DNA from: an uncultured Bacilli bacterium | GTDB lineage: Bacteria; Bacillota_I; Bacilli_A; RF39; UBA660 | Assembly: GCA_944332715.1 (NCBI GenBank) | Contig: CALVKN010000007.1 | Coordinates: forward strand, 1 to 46,653 | DNA: 46,653 bases | Direction of reading: 5' to 3' | Part shown: positions 22,259-29,866 of the stretch, in pieces | Position numbering within the stretch: position 1 is the first letter of the stretch | Layout: every line of letters begins with the position of its first letter | Notes under the pieces: model-generated | What the model was told of the DNA's origin: nothing | Database searches by the model: none | Seen by the model: the letters and a program-made list of their open reading frames with translations, nothing else | Translations under genes and position numbers: made by a program

Positions 22259-22962
22259 TTCATCACCTTCTTACAGCATTTAGAATCGCATAATATTCTA
22301 TCTAGCATATCTTTACTAGTACCTGTCTCCGTAATTTGACCATTTTCTAAAAGAATTATTTCATCAGCAATATCTAATATTCTTTCTTGGTGTGATATAA
22401 CTAGAATTACACCTTTATAATTAGTTTCTAATTCTTTAAAAACACTATTTAAATTTTGGAAACTCCATAAATCAATACCTGCTTCAGGTTCATCAAATAT
22501 GGCAACGCTGGGATCACGAGCAATTATAGTAGCAATTTCAATGCGTTTTAGTTCACCACCAGAAAGAGAATTGTTAATCTCTCTATCAACATATTCTAAG
22601 GCACATAAACCAACTTTTGATAAATACTCACATGCATCTTTTCTAGTGATATTTTTATTTGTGGCAAACTTCAATAAATCAAAGACTGTTATACCTTTAA
22701 AACGAACTGGTTGTTGAAAAGCAAAACCAATTCCCATATTGGCTCTTTCAACTATTGATTTATCAGTTATATCTACCCCATTTAAGTAGATTTTTCCCTC
22801 AGTTGGCTTTTCTATTCCCATGATTATTTTGGCAAGTGTCGATTTACCAGAACCATTGGGGCCAGTTATACAATAAAATTTTTCATCATCTAATTTTAAA
22901 TTTATATTATTTAATATTGTTTTATTATCTTTTTTAAAAGAGATATTTTTAAGTTCAATCAT
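22255..22962 (-). CDS. SufC-like Fe-S assembly ATPase
   Basis: 235-aa ABC ATPase with Walker A GPNGSGKST, Q-loop FAFQQPVRF, signature SLSGGELKR, Walker B VAIFDEPEAGID and H-loop ISHQ. The SufC traits IMGIEKPTEGKIYLNG and DEPEAGIDLW are evident. It pairs with the SufB-like protein for ATP-dependent Fe-S cluster assembly in the cytoplasm. GGGAGG precedes the ATG, and a clear promoter lies upstream inside the end of ogt. It is first gene of the five-gene operon with the SufB-like gene, gpmA, tetR and the CDF gene. Confidence 0.88.
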   Translation of the reverse strand: MIELKNISFKKDNKTILNNINLKLDDEKFYCITGPNGSGKSTLAKIIMGIEKPTEGKIYLNGVDITDKSIVERANMGIGFAFQQPVRFKGITVFDLLKFATNKNITRKDACEYLSKVGLCALEYVDREINNSLSGGELKRIEIATIIARDPSVAIFDEPEAGIDLWSFQNLNSVFKELETNYKGVILVISHQERILDIADEIILLENGQITETGTSKDMLDRILCDSKCCKKVMK

Positions 22963-22996
22963 ATGAGCCTCCCTATATGAAAATTATTTCACATTA

Positions 22997-23026
22997 ATTA
23001 TATATCTTTATACTATTATGAGTCAA
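22997..23026 (-). promoter_or_regulatory. Promoter of the suf-like/gpmA operon
   Basis: On the minus strand, TTGACT (23021-23026) and TATAAT (22997-23002) are 18 bases apart. The -35 overlaps the last codons of ogt. Confidence 0.7.
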
Positions 23027-23522
23027 CATGTTTCTTATTATTGTTGGCAATATTTGTAGATTCTAATTTTAACAAATATTCTTTTTTATCAATACCTCCG
23101 GCATAGCCAGTTAAGGAATTATTCTTTCCTACCACCCGGTGGCAAGGGACAATTATGCTTATAGGATTTTTACCAACAGCAGTTCCAACGGCTCTTGCGG
23201 ATGTATGTAATAAACTTGCCAACTCGCCATAAGTTGTAGTATACCCATAAGGAATATTTAAAAGACTTTGCCAAACACGATTTTGAAAATCAGTACCATA
23301 AAATTTAATAGGAATATTAAAATCTGGATTTAACCCTTTAAAATATAAATCTAACCACTTTTTAGTTAAAGCAAATATTTCCAAACTTTTTTCTAAAGCA
23401 TCATTATCTAAATTTTTGGCATAGTATTTTTGATTTGCAAACCAAAGACCTGTTAGAGACTTGCCATCACTTGCTAAAAGGATGCTACCAAGTGGGGAAT
23501 CATAGTAAGAAATATATTTCAT
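23016..23522 (-). CDS. ogt: Methylated-DNA--protein-cysteine methyltransferase
   Basis: Suicide repair enzyme for O6-methylguanine. 168 aa. The acceptor Cys is in IIVPCHRVVG; the helix-turn-helix/arginine-finger region TTTYGELASLLHTSARAVGTAVGKNPISI precedes it, and TGYAGGIDKKEYLLKLE follows. The N-terminal half is the usual variable RNase-H-like domain. It follows the ABC permease gene by a single base, so it is probably the last gene of that transcript. Confidence 0.93.
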   Translation of the reverse strand: MKYISYYDSPLGSILLASDGKSLTGLWFANQKYYAKNLDNDALEKSLEIFALTKKWLDLYFKGLNPDFNIPIKFYGTDFQNRVWQSLLNIPYGYTTTYGELASLLHTSARAVGTAVGKNPISIIVPCHRVVGKNNSLTGYAGGIDKKEYLLKLESTNIANNNKKHVDS

Positions 23523-23523
23523 T

Positions 23524-25107
23524 TTACCTCAACTTGAAGGTCTTCGGAGCATACCGATAGACTAAAAATAAGGAGACTAAAGAATAGATTATCGCAAATA
23601 AAATCATAATTATACCAAAAGTAAGAGATGATACTTTTAAATCGGATATGTAATAACAAAGCCAATAAGTAACTAGGCTTGCTATGGTATAAGTAGCGCT
23701 TTTCATTTCCATACCAATATTATAAGGTTGAAGTAAATAATATAAAATAAGATTATGAACAGAAAAGAAAATAGACATAGCAATAATTGATAAAAATACA
23801 ACAATATAAGTTATATAAGACGCTCCTCCGCTTAGAGCTAAAAGAATTGAAATAACTAAACTCATTGTAAATGCTGGAATTATATTTAAAACAATTAAAG
23901 TTTTTAGCCTTTCTCTAAATAACGAAAGTAAAGTCTTTGGCTGACGAAAAAAGCGATAACTAAGCATCGAGTGATCACAATTCATAAACATCGCATTAGT
24001 CACAACTTTACCAGTGTTAATAAAATACATTAAAAGTAAGATAAATGGTAGATAATTCATGATAAAGTTATTAATTGGGCTCTTTGCTTCAGGAACTAAA
24101 AATATAACAAACAATAGAACAATACCAACTAGTAAAATACCTAATGTTGTTTTTTTAGCACTATCACTTAGAATCTTACGATGTCTTTTAACAAATAAAT
24201 CATGAAAATAAGCAAATCCTTCTTTATTACTAGCAATACTTGTATCAACGCTTATTCGTTTTAAATTACTTTCAATTAAAGTGTTCTTTTGAACATCTTC
24301 ACTACTTACAAAAATATTATTTTGATTTAATAATTTCTTATATAAATTAGCATAGTTAGGATAAGTAAATACTGACTTAATTGATATTAAACCGAGAATT
24401 ATGATGATAACACTTATAATTAAGAAAACATATTCTGGGATAATAATATTAAAATATGGAAGGCCATAGGCTAAACCCCAAAAAAGAATAATTAAACCAA
24501 AGTAAAGTGTCCAAGATTTAGGTTTATTTTCATTAATTACTTCATCCTTTATTTTCATGCGATAAAAATAAATATTAATTGCAATAAACTTTAACATAAT
24601 GGTAATTAGACAAAGTAATAAGATAAAATACCATGGTACTAAATTATGAGCAAGGATGAGCATTGATACTAATTGACCTACAAAAATACTACCTAGAAAA
24701 TAGAGAAAGTTACTGATAGCATGATTGCGAGCATTCATTTTCATTAAAACTATCATATAATATTTATCCTTGGTAGGATTAAATATTTCCGTATTGGCAA
24801 AAGCCCCGATGATGGCTAAAAACAAGTATATGTGCATGAATAGTTCACTACTGTTACTTTTAAATAAACTTAAAGGTAGTATTAAAAATACAGCGATATA
24901 TAATAATTTATAGCCAAATATTTTTATTACCTCGCGGATAAAAGTAATAAGAAAACTAAGTAGTTTAAAAAATTTTATTTTATAAAAGGTACTCGGAATA
25001 AATTTACCGATTAGAGGGAGTCTTTGCAAGCCATAGATAAATTGATTTACAGTATAAGCATTCTTAACTTGGAATGAAATGTGAAAATCTCTAAGCATTT
25101 TCTTCAC
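23524..25107 (-). CDS. ABC transporter permease (exporter type)
   Basis: 527 aa, almost entirely hydrophobic, with about 12 or more transmembrane helices arranged in two halves joined by a cytoplasmic stretch (about residues 255-310, NLYKKLLNQNNIFVSSEDVQ). No named family is certain; it looks like the large permeases paired with a single ABC-2-type ATPase. It overlaps the ATPase gene by 17 bases. Substrate unknown; two transmembrane halves in one chain suggest one permease per transporter. Confidence 0.75.
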   Translation of the reverse strand: MKKMLRDFHISFQVKNAYTVNQFIYGLQRLPLIGKFIPSTFYKIKFFKLLSFLITFIREVIKIFGYKLLYIAVFLILPLSLFKSNSSELFMHIYLFLAIIGAFANTEIFNPTKDKYYMIVLMKMNARNHAISNFLYFLGSIFVGQLVSMLILAHNLVPWYFILLLCLITIMLKFIAINIYFYRMKIKDEVINENKPKSWTLYFGLIILFWGLAYGLPYFNIIIPEYVFLIISVIIIILGLISIKSVFTYPNYANLYKKLLNQNNIFVSSEDVQKNTLIESNLKRISVDTSIASNKEGFAYFHDLFVKRHRKILSDSAKKTTLGILLVGIVLLFVIFLVPEAKSPINNFIMNYLPFILLLMYFINTGKVVTNAMFMNCDHSMLSYRFFRQPKTLLSLFRERLKTLIVLNIIPAFTMSLVISILLALSGGASYITYIVVFLSIIAMSIFFSVHNLILYYLLQPYNIGMEMKSATYTIASLVTYWLCYYISDLKVSSLTFGIIMILFAIIYSLVSLFLVYRYAPKTFKLR

Positions 25108-25795
25108 CTTTTAAAACATGGATAATCTTTTCTTTAAATTTTTCATTATTAAGATTGTTTTTATCGATACTTTCAAGGACCCCATTATTTATAACTACTA
25201 TTTCATCACATAAATCTAGGGCAAGTTCCATGATATGAGTTGAAAAAATTAAAATATGGCCTTTTTTTAATTTCTTTAAGAGTTCTTTCATTTCTTCAGC
25301 CACAACAACATCAAATGAAGTAAGAGGTTCATCTAGGAGCAAAATGCTAGGGCTAGCAATAATATGAACTAACATTTGCATCTTATTTTTCATCCCATGA
25401 GAATAATCTTTCATTAATTTATCTCTGTCATCAGCATCAATTTTTATTAAATCAAAGTATTCATCTATCGACTTTAAATCAGGAATATTTTCTTTATTGA
25501 TATCAATGAAGAACTTTAAAAATTCACGACCTGTTAAAAACTCTGGGACTACTGGTGTTGATAACATATAACCAATATCTTTAGATTCTATTTTGCGGGG
25601 TTTGTCATCAACAATATAAAACTCACCGGCATCAATGTCTAAATCTTCATTTAAGCAGTTAAATAGTGTCGTTTTACCAGCACCATTGCGACCTAAAAGG
25701 CCATAGATTTTGCCACTCGAAAAATCAAAATTTATGTCTTTTAAGACTTCTTTTTTCTCAAAACTTTTCTTTAAATTTTTTATTACTAATTTCAT
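25091..25795 (-). CDS. ABC transporter ATP-binding protein
   Basis: 234 aa from ATG 25795, with GAGGT five bases upstream; a longer GTG-start frame is less likely. Motifs: Walker A GLLGRNGAGKTT, signature YSHGMKNKM, Walker B ILLLDEPLTSFD, H-loop FSTHIME. The signature is the SHGM variant common in ABC-2 type exporters. It forms a transporter with the overlapping 527-aa permease. Confidence 0.9.
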   Translation of the reverse strand: MKLVIKNLKKSFEKKEVLKDINFDFSSGKIYGLLGRNGAGKTTLFNCLNEDLDIDAGEFYIVDDKPRKIESKDIGYMLSTPVVPEFLTGREFLKFFIDINKENIPDLKSIDEYFDLIKIDADDRDKLMKDYSHGMKNKMQMLVHIIASPSILLLDEPLTSFDVVVAEEMKELLKKLKKGHILIFSTHIMELALDLCDEIVVINNGVLESIDKNNLNNEKFKEKIIHVLKGEENA

Positions 25796-25847
25796 AAAAT
25801 ACCTCACTAAACATTAGTATATCAAAAATGCATTTATAAGCAAGAAA

Positions 25848-25869
25848 AAAATGAGCTTTCACTCATTTT
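25848..25869 (-). terminator. Terminator of the coiled-coil protein gene
   Basis: AAAATGAG/CTCATTTT stem (25848-25855 and 25862-25869) followed on the minus strand by TTTC. It overlaps the stop codon. Confidence 0.7.
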
Positions 25870-26473
25870 ATGAACATGTTGGATTTACCCTACTTCGACA
25901 AAAGTCTTTTTCTTGAGTAATGTTTACTTTGCTTTTTTCTTTGCGACTACGATTTTCTTGAATGAATTTTAGTATTTCTTCGATAACTTGTTTTTCCGAA
26001 TCAATATCAGCAATTGTATATTCTAATTTTCTTAAAATAGCATGTGTGTGATCCCTGTTACTTTCTAACATGGCAATTTCATTTTTTAATACTTTGATAT
26101 CATTTGAAATATCTAGTTTCCAAGTACTCTTAAGTTCACTAATTAATTTAATATATTTTGGTACATTTAGTAAAAGATATACTAAAATAAGATAAGATAA
26201 AGCCATATTAATAGTTACTCCAAAACCAAATATTATTAAAGAAATTAACACATTTTGGGTCATCAATTTATTTAAATTGTTATGAATATCCCTACTATTT
26301 TTTTCTTTAGTAACTAAATTGTCTAATTCTTGATAATTTAAGCTTAATTTATCTTCTAGATCTTCTAATCTAAGTTCAACTTGTTCTATTTCTTCTTCTG
26401 TTTTAACTTTTTTATCTTCTAAACTTTGAATTCTTTGTTTTTTTCGCGATACTACATCTGCGACCTGTTCCAT
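25868..26473 (-). CDS. Coiled-coil membrane protein of unknown function
   Basis: 201 aa from ATG 26473, with AAGGGGTG upstream. A long N-terminal coiled coil (about residues 10-70, heptads of Leu, Glu and Lys) leads to one or two hydrophobic segments (about 76-105: NVLISLIIFGFGV and LSYLILVYLLLNV), then a second coiled coil (about 120-175). The C-terminus ends with two Cys. It may be a structural or scaffold protein at the membrane. No family recognised. Confidence 0.6.
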   Translation of the reverse strand: MEQVADVVSRKKQRIQSLEDKKVKTEEEIEQVELRLEDLEDKLSLNYQELDNLVTKEKNSRDIHNNLNKLMTQNVLISLIIFGFGVTINMALSYLILVYLLLNVPKYIKLISELKSTWKLDISNDIKVLKNEIAMLESNRDHTHAILRKLEYTIADIDSEKQVIEEILKFIQENRSRKEKSKVNITQEKDFCRSRVNPTCS

Positions 26474-26541
26474 AATGCACCCCTTCAATTGAGTGATAGT
26501 ATTGTATCTCTTTTAACTAATAAAGTCAAGTAGTATAAAAA

Positions 26542-27543
26542 TTACTTAGTATTATAGATTTTTTCTTGATTTTCTTTAGAATAACCATGTAATGCTTCTG
26601 GTGTTTTTTGAAGCAAAATATTATAAAGTTCATTATATGCTTCTTCTTTATCTTTGTTTGTAATATTTATTTTACCAACAAAGTATTTCTTTTTATTATT
26701 TGTTACTATACAAATACTAGATGAAGTAGTAATGCCACTTTGTTTGACTTCATACGGATATAACCAGATAATATCATTTATATTTAATATGTTTAAACCA
26801 TTTTTATAACTAATTATATAATTAGTTGTTATATATATTTTACATAATGAATTATATATTACATTTGGATCTTCCAGTTCTTGTTCTACTTCATCTAGAC
26901 TTTTGCGATATTTATAGATGTTATCTTTTATCTTTGCTTGTTTATTTATATAAAACATTAAAATTACTAAACCAATTACAGTTATTATTCCAAAAACTAT
27001 GGCAATATCCATTATGGTATTTGTTTTAGTTATATAAGTATTTATTAAAAAAGGATAAATAACATTGTTATAATTATTGATATTTACTTCACTTAACCCC
27101 AAATCTTCTTGGAGGTATTCAACTGCAAAATTAGCAATATCACTAGGTATATCTTCAGATGTACCAGAAATCATTACAGAGTCTGGTTCTTCGAGCGTTG
27201 GATCAGTACTATAATTGTAATCATAATTAGCTTTTAATTTAGCAAATGTTTCATCATCCATCTTAGCAATATATAAATATCCTTCAGTATCAGTAATAAA
27301 GTAATATTTTTCTAAAGAATTATTAGTTTCAAGTGTTGCAAAATGACTAGTTACTAAAGATACATCAACCTCGGAATATATATTTGGCTCATTAACATCA
27401 CGTAAATTAGTGGCATCTTCTTTACTTACAAAAAATGTAAGGACACCACCACCGAAAAGGCCAATAACTATAATGATTAAGCCTAATACTAAAAGAGTCT
27501 TTTTAGGTTTAGTTAAATTTCTTAAAATATTATTCTTTACCAC
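26542..27543 (-). CDS. Membrane protein of unknown function downstream of the two-component system
   Basis: 333 aa. Two transmembrane helices (about residues 15-40 and 178-200) enclose an extracellular part of about 135 residues with an acidic surface. The C-terminal cytoplasmic domain includes NSLCKIYITTNYIISYKNG and INDIIWLYPYEVKQSG, which looks like a small beta-rich PH-like domain. It lies 48 bases downstream of the kinase gene on the same strand. Function not recognised. Confidence 0.6.
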   Translation of the reverse strand: MVKNNILRNLTKPKKTLLVLGLIIIVIGLFGGGVLTFFVSKEDATNLRDVNEPNIYSEVDVSLVTSHFATLETNNSLEKYYFITDTEGYLYIAKMDDETFAKLKANYDYNYSTDPTLEEPDSVMISGTSEDIPSDIANFAVEYLQEDLGLSEVNINNYNNVIYPFLINTYITKTNTIMDIAIVFGIITVIGLVILMFYINKQAKIKDNIYKYRKSLDEVEQELEDPNVIYNSLCKIYITTNYIISYKNGLNILNINDIIWLYPYEVKQSGITTSSSICIVTNNKKKYFVGKINITNKDKEEAYNELYNILLQKTPEALHGYSKENQEKIYNTK

Positions 27544-27591
27544 TTTATCACCCTCTTTTAAAATTATACTTAATTAATTTAAAGAAGTAAA

Positions 27592-28785
27592 CTATTTATA
27601 ATAACGAATTTTAAATGTTGTCCCTTTGTTTAATTCTGATTCTACTTTTATTTTGCCATTATCCTTATTAATAATTTCTTTAGCAAGAGACAACCCTATA
27701 CCAAAATTATTAGAATTACTAATATTTCCTTTGTAAAATCTTTCAAATATTTTATTTTTTTCGTTCTTGCTCATGCCAGGGCCTTCATCTTCGATAATAA
27801 TTTCGGTATACATATTAGTTTCCCGATACTTAATATAAATATTTTTATTTTCAGGTGTATATTCTAAGCAATTTTTTAAAATATTACTTATTGCTTCATA
27901 TTCCCATTTGTAATCACCAATTAGTGTTGATGCATTATCCCCAGTAATATGAATATCAATATTTTTTACTTCTCTTATAATATCTATATGTTTTAATATA
28001 TCGATTAATAAATTTTTAACGTTTATTTTTTCTTCTTTAAAGGTAACGACATTAGCATCAAAACGGGATAATTTAAGTAAAACAATTATTAAGTAATTAA
28101 TACTTTCTATTTGATTTTTAATATCTAATAAAAATTCTTTTTGAGTATTAGTATCAATTTCTTCATCTAATAAGTTATCAACAAGAAGAGATATGGATGT
28201 AAGTGGAGTTTTTAATTGATGCGATATATTAGTTAGGGAATCTTTTAAATTAATTTTATCTTGTAATTCTTTTTCAGCTTGCTTGCGAAGCATTACGGTA
28301 GTTGTATATATTTCATTTTTTAATATCGACAAGTTTCCTTCTTTATTTAAATCAATATTAAGATTATAATTACCACGATTTAACTCTTTTAAATAACTAA
28401 TTATATCATTTAAATTCTTTTTATTTTTATGTTCTTTAGCAATAATAATTATAATAAATATAGTAGATATAATAACAAATACACTTATATTTATTATTAG
28501 TTCTTTAGTAAATTCTTCCTTTAGTGATGAAAGAATACTTATATCATTTTCAGTAAATCCATAATTAGTAAGTATATCAGAAGTTGTATAATCACTAGAA
28601 TTAATAATATCAATAATTGTAGTCATATCAACATCTGGATAATTAGTATCAATAACTTCAACTACATTAGAAACAAAAGCATTGGTAAGATGCGTATAGC
28701 GATAATAGGAATAATATGATAAAAAGACTGTTATTATTAATGTTACTATTATTAGTATAATTATAATGCGTTTATAACTTTTCAT
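27592..28785 (-). CDS. Sensor histidine kinase
   Basis: 397 aa. Two transmembrane helices (about residues 6-26 and 97-116) enclose an extracellular loop of about 70 residues. HAMP-like and linker regions follow, then the DHp domain with phospho-acceptor His189 in NISHQLKTPLTS. The catalytic domain has N box NILKNCLEYTP, G1 EDEGPGM, F box FERFYKG and G2 GIGLSLAKEI. The N box shows NCLEYTP where NAIKYTP is usual. It overlaps the response regulator gene by four bases. The next genes upstream encode an ABC transporter of the type often sensed or controlled by such pairs. Confidence 0.93.
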   Translation of the reverse strand: MKSYKRIIIILIIVTLIITVFLSYYSYYRYTHLTNAFVSNVVEVIDTNYPDVDMTTIIDIINSSDYTTSDILTNYGFTENDISILSSLKEEFTKELIINISVFVIISTIFIIIIIAKEHKNKKNLNDIISYLKELNRGNYNLNIDLNKEGNLSILKNEIYTTTVMLRKQAEKELQDKINLKDSLTNISHQLKTPLTSISLLVDNLLDEEIDTNTQKEFLLDIKNQIESINYLIIVLLKLSRFDANVVTFKEEKINVKNLLIDILKHIDIIREVKNIDIHITGDNASTLIGDYKWEYEAISNILKNCLEYTPENKNIYIKYRETNMYTEIIIEDEGPGMSKNEKNKIFERFYKGNISNSNNFGIGLSLAKEIINKDNGKIKVESELNKGTTFKIRYYK

Positions 28786-29429
28786 TTATCCACCCTGTAA
28801 CCTATCCCTTTAATAGTTTTTATTATATCATCATTACCTAATTTTTCACGAATTCTTTTTATATATACTGTTAGAGTATTATCTTCAACATATTTATGCG
28901 TGATATCCCAAATACGGTCGATTAAAATATCTCTAGTTACTATTCTATTTAAGTTTTGAAAAAGAAGTAATAAAATACGATATTCTAGGCTTGTTAAAAT
29001 TATTTCATTATTATCAACAAATACTCTACCTGCTTCAGTATCCACTGAAACATTACCAACTGTAATTATTTCATTATCTTTATTTCTTTTAAGTATTTTA
29101 TTAATTCTAGCAAGTAATTCTTTAGATCTAAATGGTTTGATAATATAATCTTCAATGCCGGAATCTAGAGAACTAGATATAATATCTTCATCATCTTTAG
29201 CGGTTAGGACTAGTGTTGCTTTATTTTTTAGATACTCTTCATAAAAGTCTAGTCCATCACCATCAGGAAGCATTAAATCAAGTATTATTAAATCATATTT
29301 ATTTTCAATTAATGTTTTGGCACCATTAAGTGTACTTGCAACAGTTACCTTAAAGTTATTTGCCTCAAGTAAATATTTTATTCCTTTAATTATATATTCA
29401 TTATCTTCGATAAGTAATATGCTATACAT
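28782..29429 (-). CDS. OmpR-family response regulator
   Basis: 215 aa. The receiver domain has acidic EDN (8-10), phospho-acceptor Asp51 in LIILDLMLPDGDG, TAKDD and KPF. The C-terminal winged helix includes LTSLEYRILLLLFQNLNRIVTRDILIDRIWD and NTLTVYIKRIREKLG..IKTIKGIGYR. It is paired with the kinase and probably regulates the adjacent ABC transporter genes. A TGTTACAAT extended -10 lies upstream near the GGTGAT ribosome binding site. Confidence 0.95.
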   Translation of the reverse strand: MYSILLIEDNEYIIKGIKYLLEANNFKVTVASTLNGAKTLIENKYDLIILDLMLPDGDGLDFYEEYLKNKATLVLTAKDDEDIISSSLDSGIEDYIIKPFRSKELLARINKILKRNKDNEIITVGNVSVDTEAGRVFVDNNEIILTSLEYRILLLLFQNLNRIVTRDILIDRIWDITHKYVEDNTLTVYIKRIREKLGNDDIIKTIKGIGYRVDK

Positions 29430-29517
29430 ATTTGGATCACCGCTTATATTGTAACAAAAATTAAGGTATATTAAAACCTATAGAGTAACATACTGATTCT
29501 ATTTTTTATTAGATAAA

Positions 29518-29537
29518 AGCATATTTTATGCTATACT
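29518..29537 (+). promoter_or_regulatory. Extended -10 overlapped by a dyad, promoter of the 82-aa gene
   Basis: AGCATA-TTT-TATGCT (29518-29532) is a perfect 6-3-6 inverted repeat that runs into the extended -10 TGCTATACT (29529-29537). A repressor on the dyad would block the promoter. No strong -35 is seen. Confidence 0.5.
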
Positions 29538-29556
29538 ATTATTAGGTGAAGTGGAT

Positions 29557-29802
29557 ATGAAAAAGTATAATTGGGTAAATGATGAAATAAAGATAGATTT
29601 TAAAGTACCTAGGTCTATACGGCATCAAATTGAAGAATTGGAAAAACTAGATGAGGAAAAAAGAATACTTTATTTTGATTATTGTGATCACTTAGATGTA
29701 CTTGCTAAAAATGCTTATGCTGAAGGAATGATTCCTAAAAAAGAGTGGGATGCATTAGTAATGCGTTATGACATTAGAGCAGAAGATTATAAAGATGTCT
29801 AA
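29557..29802 (+). CDS. Small unknown protein
   Basis: 81 aa from ATG 29557, with AGGTGA seven bases upstream (a GTG six bases earlier is possible). Soluble and charged, with KIDFKVPRSIRHQIEELEKLDEE, DYCDHLDVLAKNAYAEGMI and KKEWDALVMRY. The pattern suggests a small helical protein; similar short proteins accompany mobile or accessory genes, but no family can be named. It is the only plus-strand gene in the two-component/ABC region and has its own dyad-covered promoter and terminator. Confidence 0.65.
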   Translation: MKKYNWVNDEIKIDFKVPRSIRHQIEELEKLDEEKRILYFDYCDHLDVLAKNAYAEGMIPKKEWDALVMRYDIRAEDYKDV

Positions 29803-29832
29803 TTTAAAAAATTGTAAACTAAATAATGCACT

Positions 29833-29866
29833 AAAAAACTTACCAAATTAATGGTAAGCCTTTTTT
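29833..29866. terminator. Bidirectional terminator
   Basis: A run of A residues leads into CTTACC/GGTAAG, then CCTTTTTT, between the convergent 82-aa-class gene and the ABC permease gene. Confidence 0.75.

Noticed and set aside
25888-25900. TTCGACAAAAG inside the coiled-coil gene as another 0A-like box
   Set aside because: It is within coding sequence with no promoter beside it; one 7-mer core is expected by chance at this base composition.
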